A DNA stretch of 64,000 nucleotides from positions 310,001 through 374,000 of the forward strand of contig NZ_CP051144.1 in the NCBI RefSeq assembly GCF_012317385.1, given 5' to 3'. Shown piece by piece: positions 1 to 8,158 of the stretch; the stretch's first letter is position 1; each line of letters opens with the position of its first letter. This stretch comes from Romboutsia sp. CE17 (GTDB lineage Bacteria > Bacillota > Clostridia > Peptostreptococcales > Peptostreptococcaceae). Below the pieces are notes generated by a model. It made no database searches, was not told the origin of the DNA, and worked only from the letters and a program-made list of their open reading frames with translations. The translations under genes were made by a program, and so were the position numbers.

Positions 1-885
1 CTAATTAATACAGCTAAGAACAAAAAAGAAATAGCAGTAACTTATATGGATATATCAGATGAAATAAAAATGGAATTAGAGGTAAAGAAGCTTAAAATCT
101 ATGATAAAGAGAAAACTGAATTTATTGCTAATATATCTCATGAGTTAAAAACACCATTAAATTTATTCTATTCATCAGTTCAATTATTGGATAGATTTTT
201 AACAAAGGAAGACTTAGACTTTAGATCAATGTATAAAAAATATAATAAAACCCTACATGTAAATTGTAAGAGAATGATGAGACTAATAAATAATATTATG
301 GATTTATCAAAAATAGATATAGGAATAATGAAAGCTAATTTTAAAAATTATGACATAGTATCAATTGTGGAGGATGTAACATTATCTGTTGTAGATTATG
401 CTTTATTAAAGTCTATAAATATACAATTTGATACTAATGAAGAAGAGCAAGTTATAAAATGTGATTCTTCTATGATTGAAAGAGTTATGTTAAATCTATT
501 ATCAAATGCTATTAAGTTTTCAGATAAAGATACTAATATTTTTGTTAATATGTTTATAACTGATGATTGGATTGAGATTGAAATAAAGGATGAGGGTATA
601 GGTATTTGTAAGAAAAAACAAGACATTATTTTTGATAAGTTTGTTCAAGTAGATAAATCTTTCACTAGAAGGAGTGAAGGAAGCGGTATTGGGTTAAGTA
701 TTGTAAAATCTATAATTAATCTTCACGATGGTAGTATAAGTGTAAATAGTAATCTAAATGAGGGTAGTGTATTTAAGATATTATTGCCTAATAAACGTAT
801 TGAAGATATTGATATATCAATTTATGATATTAACAAACATAACACAGAATTAGAATTATCAGATATATATGAAATACTACCTTAA
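1..885 (+). CDS. PAS-type sensor histidine kinase, 3' part (5' end outside window)
   Basis: The reading frame is open from the first base of the window, so the ATG at 46 is internal and the N-terminal sensor part is missing. The visible part begins with the end of a PAS domain (AVTYMDISDEI), then a HisKA dimerisation domain with the phospho-acceptor His in FIANISHELKTP (His codon at 139-141). The HATPase_c domain follows, with an N box (ERVMLNLLSNAIKFSD) and G boxes (DEGIGI, GSGIGLSIVKS). It is therefore a complete kinase core that phosphorylates itself from ATP and passes phosphate to an unseen response regulator. The tail after the ATPase ends in LELSDIY, also found in the large kinase at 19101. 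No response regulator is adjacent downstream. Confidence 0.9.
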   Translation, partial: LINTAKNKKEIAVTYMDISDEIKMELEVKKLKIYDKEKTEFIANISHELKTPLNLFYSSVQLLDRFLTKEDLDFRSMYKKYNKTLHVNCKRMMRLINNIMDLSKIDIGIMKANFKNYDIVSIVEDVTLSVVDYALLKSINIQFDTNEEEQVIKCDSSMIERVMLNLLSNAIKFSDKDTNIFVNMFITDDWIEIEIKDEGIGICKKKQDIIFDKFVQVDKSFTRRSEGSGIGLSIVKSIINLHDGSISVNSNLNEGSVFKILLPNKRIEDIDISIYDINKHNTELELSDIYEILP

Positions 886-1035
886 TAAATTTAATGAAAA
901 TTAAACTCTATAACTAAAAATTAATTATATTAAATAATAAAGCTATCTATTTATACTAATGTGTGTTACAATTAATATTGTAGAGATACAAAATGAAGAG
1001 AAAGTCTTAATATAGGCTTTGATAGGAGAAGTTAT

Positions 1036-1236
1036 ATGAATAACGGAATAGTAAAATGGTTTAACAGTGAAAAAGGTTTTGGATTTATATCAGTAGAAGG
1101 TGGAGATGATGTTTTCGCACATTTCTCAGCAATACAAGGAAACGGGTATAAAACGTTAGAAGAAGGTCAAAAAGTAAGCTTTAATATAGTTAAAGGTGCT
1201 AGAGGTCCTCAAGCGGAAAACATAACTATATTATAA
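1036..1236 (+). CDS. csp: Cold shock protein, CspA family
   Basis: This 66-residue protein is a single OB-fold cold shock domain, the usual length for CspA. Both RNA-binding motifs are present: RNP1 KGFGFI at residues 13-18 and RNP2 VFAHF at 26-30. Such proteins bind single-stranded RNA, melt secondary structure and act as RNA chaperones or antiterminators. The start is set by AGGAG at about 1024. The leader contains a perfect dyad TACAAT-TAAT-ATTGTA (967-982) and a small hairpin just before the ribosome binding site, which could contribute to temperature control; that part is inference. The gene is monocistronic with its own terminator. Confidence 0.97.
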   Translation: MNNGIVKWFNSEKGFGFISVEGGDDVFAHFSAIQGNGYKTLEEGQKVSFNIVKGARGPQAENITIL

Positions 1237-1253
1237 TAAATATATATTGTTTC

Positions 1254-1281
1254 AAAAAGATCCTAAAAGGGTCTTTTTTTT
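1254..1281 (+). terminator. Rho-independent terminator of csp
   Basis: An AAAAAGATCC / GGGTCTTTTT stem with one G-T pair and a four-base loop runs straight into a T run. Confidence 0.85.
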
Positions 1282-1379
1282 ATATATAAGAGGATAGAAA
1301 TTTTAGTTATATTCCTATCAAGACTATTGAGTACTATTTTAAAAATAATAAAATATAAGTGAAGATGGAGGTATGAAGT

Positions 1380-1877
1380 ATGTACAAAGTTGGAGAATTC
1401 GTTATCTATGGAAGTGAAGGTGTATGTGAAATAGAAGACATAAGTGAACTTACTATTTCTGAATTTAGCAAAAAAAATAACTATTATACACTTAAACCTG
1501 TACATGACAATGGAAAGATGTTTGTTCCAATAGATACTAATGTATTTATGAGGCCTATCATAACATATGAAGAAATTCAGACAGTAATTAAACAGATTCC
1601 TTTAATAGAGAGAGTTGATTGTAGCACAATGAATTATAGGGTACTGCAAGATTATTATAAAACACTAATAAGAAGTCATGACTGTATAGACTTATTAAAA
1701 TTAATAATAAATATTGATGATAAAAGAACTAGATTAATGCAAAATGGGAAAAAGTTAAATCAAATAGATGAAAAATTTATGAAAATGGCTACAAATCTAC
1801 TTGAAGATGAATTTTCAATTGTGCTAGGTATACCTAGAGAAAAAGTAGAAGATTACATTAAAAGTAAGATGATGTAA
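1380..1877 (+). CDS. CarD/CdnL-family transcription factor
   Basis: The 165-residue protein starts MYKVGEFVIYGSEGVCEI, the typical start of the CarD/CdnL/TRCF RNA-polymerase interaction domain (a Tudor-like fold, about residues 1-60). An alpha-helical C-terminal domain follows. Family members bind the RNA polymerase beta subunit and stabilise the open promoter complex. In spore-forming Firmicutes this length is usual for single-domain CarD proteins, as opposed to the DNA translocase Mfd, which carries the same domain. AGGAGG-like GGAGGTATGAAGT precedes the ATG. The gene stands alone, with a strong terminator behind it. The family call is firm; the regulon cannot be read from this window. Confidence 0.9.
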   Translation: MYKVGEFVIYGSEGVCEIEDISELTISEFSKKNNYYTLKPVHDNGKMFVPIDTNVFMRPIITYEEIQTVIKQIPLIERVDCSTMNYRVLQDYYKTLIRSHDCIDLLKLIINIDDKRTRLMQNGKKLNQIDEKFMKMATNLLEDEFSIVLGIPREKVEDYIKSKMM

Positions 1878-1895
1878 AGTAAATAATATTAGAAG

Positions 1896-1930
1896 AGTAT
1901 TATCAAATTTCAATTGATAATACTTTTTTT
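1896..1930 (+). terminator. Terminator of the CarD-family gene
   Basis: A perfect 11-bp stem AGTATTATCAA / TTGATAATACT with a short loop is followed by seven T. Confidence 0.9.
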
Positions 1931-2103
1931 ATGTGTTTATATAATATTTATTACTATATAATTATATTATAAGTCCCAACTCAACTAAATCTATATTTAT
2001 TGGTAGAATTATTCTGTTTAAACTCAAAAAAAAAGTATATTAATATAATAAGAAATTATTATAAATTTATTACAAATAAAAATAATAGATAGGGGAGGTA
2101 GCA

Positions 2104-2919
2104 ATGGAAGAATCAAGACTTATTGAAATGATAAAAAGAAATCCTTCTATTATAAAAACTATAAATAATCCTACAGATGAAATGAAATTATTAGCCATAA
2201 AAGAAGATGGTCTTGTATTAAGATATATACAAAATCCAACAATAGAAATGCAAGAATTAGCTATAGACAAAAATGCTAGAGCAATAAAATTTATAGATAA
2301 TCCAACTGAAGAAATGATGATAAAAGCTATAAATGATGGATGGAGTATTTTAGAATATATAAAAAATCCAACAGATAAAGTTATTAAAATAGCAATAGAT
2401 AAAGCAGGCTGGGCTATTCAATATGCAAAGAATCCAAGTGAAGAATTACAATTATTAGCAGTAAGAAAAAATTACGATTCAATAAAGCATATAAAAGAAC
2501 CTTTTGAAAGTGTACAAGAAGAAGCTGTAAAAATAAGTTATGATGCATTAAGATATATAAAATCACCTAGTTTTAATGCTCAACTAATAGCAGTAGAAAG
2601 TGATGAAGCTGCAATTAGTTTTATAGCTGATTTAGACAAGGATAAAATAATAGAATTTATGAAGGTAAATATTCTAGTAATAAAATATATAGAAAATAAG
2701 ATAGGTAAAGAAATATCTACTGAAGAGATAAAGGATCTACTAAAAGAAACATTATCAAAAGAAGATGTTCAAGAAAAGTATGTTAGAGATTTCATAAATT
2801 GTAGTGTTATAGATAGAGATAGTGACATTATGGCCCTAGACAAAATAATGTTTATTTATAAATATGGAAGTAAAAAATCAAAACAAATAGCAGTAGATGA
2901 AAAATTAAAGATGATATAG
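2104..2919 (+). CDS. Tandem 22-residue helical repeat protein, first gene of MoxR/VWA operon
   Basis: The 271-residue protein has no enzyme motif. From about residue 20 to 173 it consists of seven back-to-back units of exactly 22 residues following the pattern NPTxEMxxxAIxxxxxxIxxIx. The first five begin NP(T/S); the last two are more diverged (EPF, SPS). The pattern is that of a two-helix solenoid, which usually binds proteins. The last 100 residues are charged, helical and non-repetitive. There is no signal peptide or membrane segment. The stop is 11 bases before the MoxR-type ATPase gene, so co-expression is clear. I infer an adaptor or substrate receptor for the ATPase/VWA pair. I do not recognise a named family beyond resemblance to DUF4116-like repeats. 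Confidence 0.8.
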   Translation: MEESRLIEMIKRNPSIIKTINNPTDEMKLLAIKEDGLVLRYIQNPTIEMQELAIDKNARAIKFIDNPTEEMMIKAINDGWSILEYIKNPTDKVIKIAIDKAGWAIQYAKNPSEELQLLAVRKNYDSIKHIKEPFESVQEEAVKISYDALRYIKSPSFNAQLIAVESDEAAISFIADLDKDKIIEFMKVNILVIKYIENKIGKEISTEEIKDLLKETLSKEDVQEKYVRDFINCSVIDRDSDIMALDKIMFIYKYGSKKSKQIAVDEKLKMI

Positions 2920-2930
2920 GAGAAAGTAAA

Positions 2931-4061
2931 ATGAATTTTATAGATACATTAAAGAGCGTTGACTTAGTATTATCTACTAAAGAAGTACCTTTAGTAGTTG
3001 GTGAAAGTGGAATCGGAAAAACAGCTCTAGCAAAGAGACTTGCTAAAGAGAATAATTGGAGCTTAGTTGTTATTGATGGAAACTTACTTAAAGAAGGAGA
3101 AATTGGTGGTCTTCCAACTATAGAATCATACATAGGAGTAGATTCTAATGGCAATGAAGTAGAAAAGAAAGCTACTATATATGCAGTTCATAATAAATTA
3201 AGAGAAATTGATAAAGAAGTAGCTAATGGAAGAACAGTTCTTTTATTTATAGATGAGATAAACCGTTGTGAACACACAGTTCAACAAGAGCTTATGAACT
3301 TAATATTAAACAGAGAAATAAATGGATACAAATTAGATGATGAAGTAAAGATATTAGCAGCAATGAATCCATCAAGTAAGTATGGATCAGATTTTGACTA
3401 TCAAGTAGTAGATATGGACGCAGCACAAGAAAATAGATTTGTATGGTTAAATATGGAACCTGATTATTCACAATGGTTAAGATGGGCAATAGATGCTGGA
3501 ATTGAACAAAAGGTTATAGAATTTATTTCTACATTCCCAGAATATCTTCATAAAATAAATGAAGACGATGTAAGAGCAACACCAAGAAGTTATGAAAGAG
3601 TTTCTAAAACTTATAAAATGTATAAAGAGAAAAAAGATTCAATACCTAGATCTGTATTCTTAAATGTTATAAAAGGAAATGTAGGTAAAGTTATAGCAGA
3701 AGAATTTATAAGTTTTGTTGAAGCAGATTCTAATCCATTAATATCTTACAATGATGTATTTTGTGGGGAAACTCTAAGCGAAGAAGTTATAGAAAGAGTG
3801 AAAAATGAAAGCCATACAAGACTTTACTTATCGGCAATGAATATTTTAAAAACTTTAGAATCAAATATTGAAAATGATAATTTTGATTATAAAAATAAAA
3901 TAAATAGATTTGTAGAATTTATAAAAACATATCCAATAGATTTAATGGTAGGTATAATGAAAGACATTAAAAATAGCTATGTGAAAGTTTATCAAAAAGC
4001 TATAGAAAATGAGGATTTCGTAGAAGCATACTTTGAATCTTATAGCTTAATAAGGAGCTAA
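2931..4061 (+). CDS. MoxR-type AAA+ ATPase
   Basis: The 376-residue protein has a Walker A motif GESGIGKTALAK near residue 24, Walker B LLFIDEINRC near 105, and sensor 1 AAMNPSS near 143. An arginine follows in AQENRFVWLN. The Walker B sequence with EINR and the insertion pattern place it in the MoxR/CbbQ/McrB-like group of AAA+ chaperones rather than among proteases. Such ATPases form hexameric rings that remodel a client together with a VWA-domain partner. That partner gene follows after two bases. The C-terminal 150 residues are helical and family-specific. The RBS AGGAGAAAGT sits in the 11-base gap after the repeat-protein gene. The client is unknown. Confidence 0.9.
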   Translation: MNFIDTLKSVDLVLSTKEVPLVVGESGIGKTALAKRLAKENNWSLVVIDGNLLKEGEIGGLPTIESYIGVDSNGNEVEKKATIYAVHNKLREIDKEVANGRTVLLFIDEINRCEHTVQQELMNLILNREINGYKLDDEVKILAAMNPSSKYGSDFDYQVVDMDAAQENRFVWLNMEPDYSQWLRWAIDAGIEQKVIEFISTFPEYLHKINEDDVRATPRSYERVSKTYKMYKEKKDSIPRSVFLNVIKGNVGKVIAEEFISFVEADSNPLISYNDVFCGETLSEEVIERVKNESHTRLYLSAMNILKTLESNIENDNFDYKNKINRFVEFIKTYPIDLMVGIMKDIKNSYVKVYQKAIENEDFVEAYFESYSLIRS

Positions 4062-4063
4062 TT

Positions 4064-5473
4064 ATGGAAAATAACTTTGAAAAACAAGCAAAAAATCTTT
4101 ATGAGAAATCAATAGAAATTGTTAATAGAGCAGCTACTTTAAAAGTAAATAGTGGTGATGAAAGATTTCAAATAGAAATAAGCGATGATTTTAAGCGTGA
4201 GTTTTTAAGCCTTGTAGATAAAGTTAACTTAAGTCTTATGGAAGATAAGGATAATTTTTATGGGTATTTCTTATTCCAAATGGGAAGAGAAATAAGATTT
4301 GATATAAGTAGCCCTACATCAGTTAGTTTTAAAGGAGCTAAGTATATAATATATTTTAACCCTATAATTTTCTTAAACCTTAATATGAGACAAATGGAAA
4401 CTACAATTAAGCATGAAATTCTTCATATATTATCACTACATTTAGTAAGAGCAAAAGAGCTAAAAGGCAAATACAGTACATTAGCGATTAATATGGCAAT
4501 GGATATAGTAGTAAATAAATATTTAAATAACTTACCACCATATGCAACTACTTTAGAATGGGTTAACTTAAACTATTCTTTACAATTAGAACCTTATGAG
4601 CCTTTTGAATATTATGTAGAAAAAATTCAAACAGAATTAGATTTACAAGATTATGATAAAGATGGCGAGGAAAATGATAATAGTCAAAATGAAAATATTG
4701 AAACTGACTATAACCCAGAAAATACTCACAAGACTTGGGAAGATTCTGATGATATAGATGAACAAACCATTAAAGAGTTTACAGAAAAGTTCATTAATAA
4801 TTCTCAAAAAGGTAAAGTTCCAGCATATTTAGAAGATATGATAAACTCACTTAAAAATAGCAAAGGTGAACTTCCATGGAATTTATATCTTAGAAGATTA
4901 ATGGGAACAGTTGAAAGTAATAAAAAGAAAACTATAACAAGAAGAAATAGAAGACAGCCAAATAGATTAGATCTAAGAGGAGAGCTTAGAAGTCACAAAG
5001 CAGAAATAGCTGTAGCAATTGATACAAGTGGAAGTATTAGTGATGAAGAATTTAAGCAAGCAATCAAAGAAGTTCTTAATATAGTTAAAAATTATAATCA
5101 CGAAATAACTATTATAGAATGTGATAATGAAATAAAGAGAACATATAAAGTTAAATCTGTAAAAGATATAAAAGACAGACCAGCAGTAAGAGGTGGAACT
5201 AAATTTACCCCAGTTTTTAAATATGCTAATAATAAAAAAATTAATTTATTAGTGTACTTCACTGATGGTAAAGGAGAAACTAGGCTAGAGGTAGCTCCTA
5301 GAGGTTATAAGGTACTATGGGTTATTTCTGGAAGAGGTGATAAACTTTCTTTAATAGAACCTTATGGAGCTGTTAAGAAGCTAAGTAAGGTTGAAGTGAA
5401 AGATAACCTATTAGATATGAGTGATGTAAGAGATGATGGATATTCTATGAATAATCAAGCTCCGATTTTATAA
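4064..5473 (+). CDS. VWA-like protein with HExxH metallopeptidase-type domain (DUF2201 type)
   Basis: The 469-residue protein has two modules. The N-terminal half carries a zinc-peptidase-like motif HEILH (residues 117-121), then NMAMDIVVN, where the Asp may be a third ligand, as in the DUF2201/COG3864 family. A very acidic, Asn/Asp/Glu-rich linker follows (about 205-240). The C-terminal half is a von Willebrand A domain with a complete MIDAS: DTSGS near 319, the Thr of GGTKFTP and the Asp of YFTDG. MIDAS domains bind a divalent cation and a partner acidic residue, so this is the expected partner of the ATPase encoded two bases upstream. Whether the peptidase-like site is catalytic cannot be told. 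No export signal is present. Confidence 0.88.
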   Translation: MENNFEKQAKNLYEKSIEIVNRAATLKVNSGDERFQIEISDDFKREFLSLVDKVNLSLMEDKDNFYGYFLFQMGREIRFDISSPTSVSFKGAKYIIYFNPIIFLNLNMRQMETTIKHEILHILSLHLVRAKELKGKYSTLAINMAMDIVVNKYLNNLPPYATTLEWVNLNYSLQLEPYEPFEYYVEKIQTELDLQDYDKDGEENDNSQNENIETDYNPENTHKTWEDSDDIDEQTIKEFTEKFINNSQKGKVPAYLEDMINSLKNSKGELPWNLYLRRLMGTVESNKKKTITRRNRRQPNRLDLRGELRSHKAEIAVAIDTSGSISDEEFKQAIKEVLNIVKNYNHEITIIECDNEIKRTYKVKSVKDIKDRPAVRGGTKFTPVFKYANNKKINLLVYFTDGKGETRLEVAPRGYKVLWVISGRGDKLSLIEPYGAVKKLSKVEVKDNLLDMSDVRDDGYSMNNQAPIL

Positions 5474-5495
5474 AAACTACATGAATATATGAAAT

Positions 5496-5545
5496 AAAAT
5501 GGTAGATATAAAATATTAATTAATATTTTATATCTACCATTTTTT
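5496..5545 (+). terminator. Terminator of the repeat/MoxR/VWA operon
   Basis: A near-perfect palindrome with a 23-bp stem, centred near 5519-5520, ends in TTTTTT. It separates the operon from spoVAF. The symmetry would also let it terminate transcripts from the other strand. Confidence 0.9.
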
Positions 5546-5644
5546 AATTTAAACAATAAAATATTTTTCTATAAGAAGAAATAAGAAGTAAATTAAATGT
5601 TAATAATATATAGAAATACTAATAGAAAGGAAAAAATACTAGAA

Positions 5645-6241
5645 ATGAGGCTATCTAAATCTATTGATAAGAATTATGAACTTATAGCATCAAAATTAAA
5701 AATAAAAGACAGTTTTGATATAATAGCAAGAGAAATTTATGTGGGCGGGAAAAAATCCTACTTATTTTTCATAGATGGATTAGCAAAAGATGATGTAACA
5801 GAACGAATTTTAAATACTATAATGAATATACCAAAAGAAGAAATGAACGCAATTCAAAATATAAATACCTTTATGAATAAATACATAGCTCATATAGAAG
5901 TAGACAAAGAAGATGATATAGATAAAATAGTTACATCTGTTTTAGTAGGGCCAATGGCCATAGTTATAGATGGATTTGAGGAATGTATGTTACTTGATGT
6001 ACGTACTTATCCAGCAAGAGGACCTGAAGAACCACAAAATGAACAAACTCTAAAAGGTCCAAAAGATGGATTTGTAGAGACTATAGTTATGAATACAGCA
6101 TTAGTAAGAAGAAGAGTTAGAGATGAAAACTTAATTTTTGAAATGTTAAATATAGGTAATATGTCAAAAACTGATGTATCCATAGGTTATATAAAAGGTG
6201 TAGCTGATGAGAGTAAAATAGAAAAAATAAAAAAGAGCTAG
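5645..6241 (+). CDS. spoVAF: SpoVAF/GerA-family spore germination protein, N-terminal part before frame break
   Basis: This frame encodes the cytoplasmic N-terminal domain of a GerA/SpoVAF protein: SFDIIAREIYVGGKKSYLFFIDGLAKD, the DVRTYPARGPEEP segment and RRRVRDENL are all typical. The ATG at 5645 (MRLSKSIDKNYEL) is preceded by AAAGGA and fits the family start better than the upstream in-frame ATG at 5597, which lacks a good RBS. The frame stops at 6241, just before the membrane part, which continues in the -1 frame. With a -1 shift at 6229-6235 the two parts give a continuous product of about 472 residues, near the family length of about 490. GerA-family proteins sit in the spore inner membrane and act in germination. 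Confidence 0.85.
   Translation: MRLSKSIDKNYELIASKLKIKDSFDIIAREIYVGGKKSYLFFIDGLAKDDVTERILNTIMNIPKEEMNAIQNINTFMNKYIAHIEVDKEDDIDKIVTSVLVGPMAIVIDGFEECMLLDVRTYPARGPEEPQNEQTLKGPKDGFVETIVMNTALVRRRVRDENLIFEMLNIGNMSKTDVSIGYIKGVADESKIEKIKKS
6229..6235 (+). other. A-AAA-AAG slippery heptamer at the spoVAF frame break
   Basis: Codons in the upstream frame read ATA AAA AAG AGC TAG, so the heptamer A AAA AAG is in the exact X XXY YYZ phase that supports -1 slippage, as in E. coli dnaX. After a one-base slip the reading continues GAG CTA GGA AAT ATT and joins the downstream spoVAF frame with no gap. The same result follows if one A was lost from a run of seven, by mutation or sequencing error. I see no strong downstream stem-loop and only a weak purine stretch upstream. 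Confidence 0.6.
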
Positions 6242-7062
6242 GAAATATTGATGTAAGAGCTTTAGAAATGGGTCAGCAAAGTTTAGTAGAATCATTAACT
6301 AAATCAAAGTGGTACAATCCATTTCCAAAAATAAAAACGACTCAAAGACCAGATACAGCAGCAGCTCATTTAAATGAAGGTAAGATACTTATAATAATTG
6401 ATACATCACCAAATGTGATAATTTTACCAACTACTATATTTGACTTTATGCAAGAGGTAGATGATTATTATCAGCCAGTATTAACAGGTAATTATTTGAG
6501 ATTGATAAGAAATTTAACTTTACTTACAACCCTTATACTTACGCCTATTTACTTGCTAATGCTAGAATATATAGACATACTTCCTACATGGATTAGATTT
6601 ATAGAACCAGAAAAAGGATATGCAGTTCCAATTATTATACAATTTTTATTACTAGAAGGGGCAGTAGATGCATTAAAATTAGCATCATTAAATACACCCG
6701 GTTCACTGGGAATGTCACTATCTGTAGTAGGTGCATTAATACTTGGTGAATTTGCAATTAAAACAGAATGGTTTGTACCAGAAACAATATTATATATAGC
6801 GGTGGTTTCTTTAGGAAGCTTCGCACAAACAAGTATAGAATTAGGATTTGCTATTAAACTATGTAGGATAATGATATTAATACTTACAGGAATATTTGAT
6901 ATATGGGGATTTATATTAGGATTAATAATAACTATAATTTTAGTAGCTACTAATAAAACAATCGTTGGAGGATCTTATTTATATCCGTTAATTCCTTTTA
7001 ATAGAACAGCATTTATGAGGCAAATATTTAGAACTCCTATAAGAGCTAATAATAAAAAATAA
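6235..7062 (+). CDS. spoVAF: SpoVAF/GerA-family spore germination protein, membrane part in -1 frame
   Basis: This is the remainder of the spoVAF product. The first internal ATG is at 6268 (MGQQSLVESL), but the frame is open and homologous back to 6235 (ELGNIDVRAL), so it is a continuation, not a separate gene. It contains SKWYNPFPKIKTTQRPDTAAAHLNEGKILIIID, typical of the family, then about five membrane helices and the conserved PLIPFNR near the C-terminus. No ribosome binding site precedes 6268. No gerAB or gerAC partner lies nearby, which fits the solitary SpoVAF subgroup better than a tricistronic germinant receptor. If neither slippage nor a sequencing error explains the break, the gene is inactive. 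Confidence 0.82.
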   Translation, partial: ELGNIDVRALEMGQQSLVESLTKSKWYNPFPKIKTTQRPDTAAAHLNEGKILIIIDTSPNVIILPTTIFDFMQEVDDYYQPVLTGNYLRLIRNLTLLTTLILTPIYLLMLEYIDILPTWIRFIEPEKGYAVPIIIQFLLLEGAVDALKLASLNTPGSLGMSLSVVGALILGEFAIKTEWFVPETILYIAVVSLGSFAQTSIELGFAIKLCRIMILILTGIFDIWGFILGLIITIILVATNKTIVGGSYLYPLIPFNRTAFMRQIFRTPIRANNKK

Positions 7063-7092
7063 TATTTGAATTTTAGATTAAAGTAATGTATG

Positions 7093-7146
7093 AAAAGGGT
7101 AGATTAAAGTTAAGTATTTATGGTTTTAAGCTACTCTTTTTATCTT
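7093..7146 (+). terminator. Likely terminator of spoVAF
   Basis: AAAAGGGTAG pairs with CTACTCTTTT (one G-T pair) across a 28-base loop and ends in a T-rich tail. Confidence 0.65.
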
Positions 7147-7168
7147 TTATGAATTAAATATTACTTTG

Positions 7169-7227
7169 TTGACTTTTGTATTAAATCAAGATACAATATA
7201 AAACATAATCAGTCGGATGACCGACTG
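7169..7227 (+). promoter_or_regulatory. SigA promoter with TetR-type operator upstream of hemolysin III gene
   Basis: A near-consensus promoter TTGACT-17-TACAAT (7169-7174, 7192-7197) is followed, right after the expected start point, by the dyad CAGTCGG-ATGA-CCGACTG (7210-7227). G+C-rich dyads of this AGTCGG/CCGACT type are common TetR/AcrR operators. No TetR gene lies in the window, so the regulator would act in trans. Confidence 0.65.
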
Positions 7228-7357
7228 GATATTTAGTCTTTATATAAAATAATATTTTTTATATGTATGCTTAGTAAGAATATAATTATTTAGAATATTT
7301 AGTAGAATTTATTAATTAACTGAACATGAAGAAATAATAGTTTAATAGGAGGTATTT

Positions 7358-8005
7358 ATGGGGAGATATACTAGAGAACCTATAAATGGATTTACACATT
7401 TAGGTGGTGCAATTCTTTCTTTTTTTGGATTATTAGCTTTAGTTATAAAGACTACGCTAACTAACCCTTCTATTGTAGATATATCTGCAGTTATTATATT
7501 TGGTATTAGTTTAATACTTCTTTATAGTGCATCAGCTACATATCATTTAGTGGTAGCATCGGAAAAGGTAATTTCGTTTTTAAGAAGAATAGATCATTCT
7601 ATGATTTTTGTTCTTATAGCAGGTTCTTATACTCCTTTTTGTTTGATTGGATTAAAAGGGGTAACAGGATGGATATCATTTATCATAGTAGCTACCATAG
7701 CTATATGTGGAATATTATTTAAAATGATATGGTTTAAATGTCCTAGATGGATATCTACATGTATTTACATAGGTATGGGATGGATATCTGTATTTTTAAT
7801 AAAGCCACTTTCAAACTCTATACCATTAGAAGGTGTATTCTTATTAGTATTAGGAGGGATTTTCTACACTATAGGAGCAATAATATATGGAATCAAGCCT
7901 GAAGCGCTTAAATTTAAAAAATTAGGTTTCCATGAAATATTTCATATTTTCATATTATTAGGTAGCCTTTGTCACTTCTTTGCTGTATACAAATATGTAA
8001 TATAA
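7358..8005 (+). CDS. Hemolysin III family (PAQR-type) membrane protein
   Basis: The 215-residue protein begins YTREPINGFTHLGGA, the usual hemolysin III start, and has seven predicted membrane helices. The conserved His/Asp/Ser positions of the PAQR/HlyIII superfamily are visible: ASATYHL, RRIDHSM and, near the C-terminus, FHEIFHIFILLGSLCHFFAVY. These residues form a zinc site in the membrane in related hydrolases. Despite the name, most bacterial members have no shown hemolytic role. They are thought to affect membrane lipid homeostasis. AGGAGG precedes the ATG. It is a single-gene unit with a strong promoter and a TetR-like operator about 150 bases upstream, so it is probably induced by a membrane-active compound (inference). 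Confidence 0.93.
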   Translation: MGRYTREPINGFTHLGGAILSFFGLLALVIKTTLTNPSIVDISAVIIFGISLILLYSASATYHLVVASEKVISFLRRIDHSMIFVLIAGSYTPFCLIGLKGVTGWISFIIVATIAICGILFKMIWFKCPRWISTCIYIGMGWISVFLIKPLSNSIPLEGVFLLVLGGIFYTIGAIIYGIKPEALKFKKLGFHEIFHIFILLGSLCHFFAVYKYVI

Positions 8006-8014
8006 AAGTTTCTT

Positions 8015-8047
8015 AAAAGATATTAGTTATTTGCTAATATCTTTTTT
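8015..8047 (+). terminator. Terminator of the hemolysin III gene
   Basis: AAAAGATATTAG / CTAATATCTTTT is a 12-bp stem with a seven-base loop, followed by T residues. Confidence 0.9.
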
Positions 8048-8158
8048 ATTATAGATTACATAGAATATAAAAATAAAATTCATTTTAAAATATTAACATT
8101 CTTTAATTAAAGAACATAAAATATAGAGCATTGAAAGCTTATTATAAGGAGGTATATC

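Noticed and set aside
4064-5473. VWA/ATPase pair as a metal chelatase (cobalt or magnesium chelatase)
   Set aside because: The HExxH domain and absence of a large chelatase subunit or any tetrapyrrole gene nearby argue against it; the DUF2201-type layout fits better.
6268-7062. Separate germination gene starting at ATG 6268
   Set aside because: No ribosome binding site, and the frame is homologous upstream of the ATG back to 6235, so it is the continuation of spoVAF.
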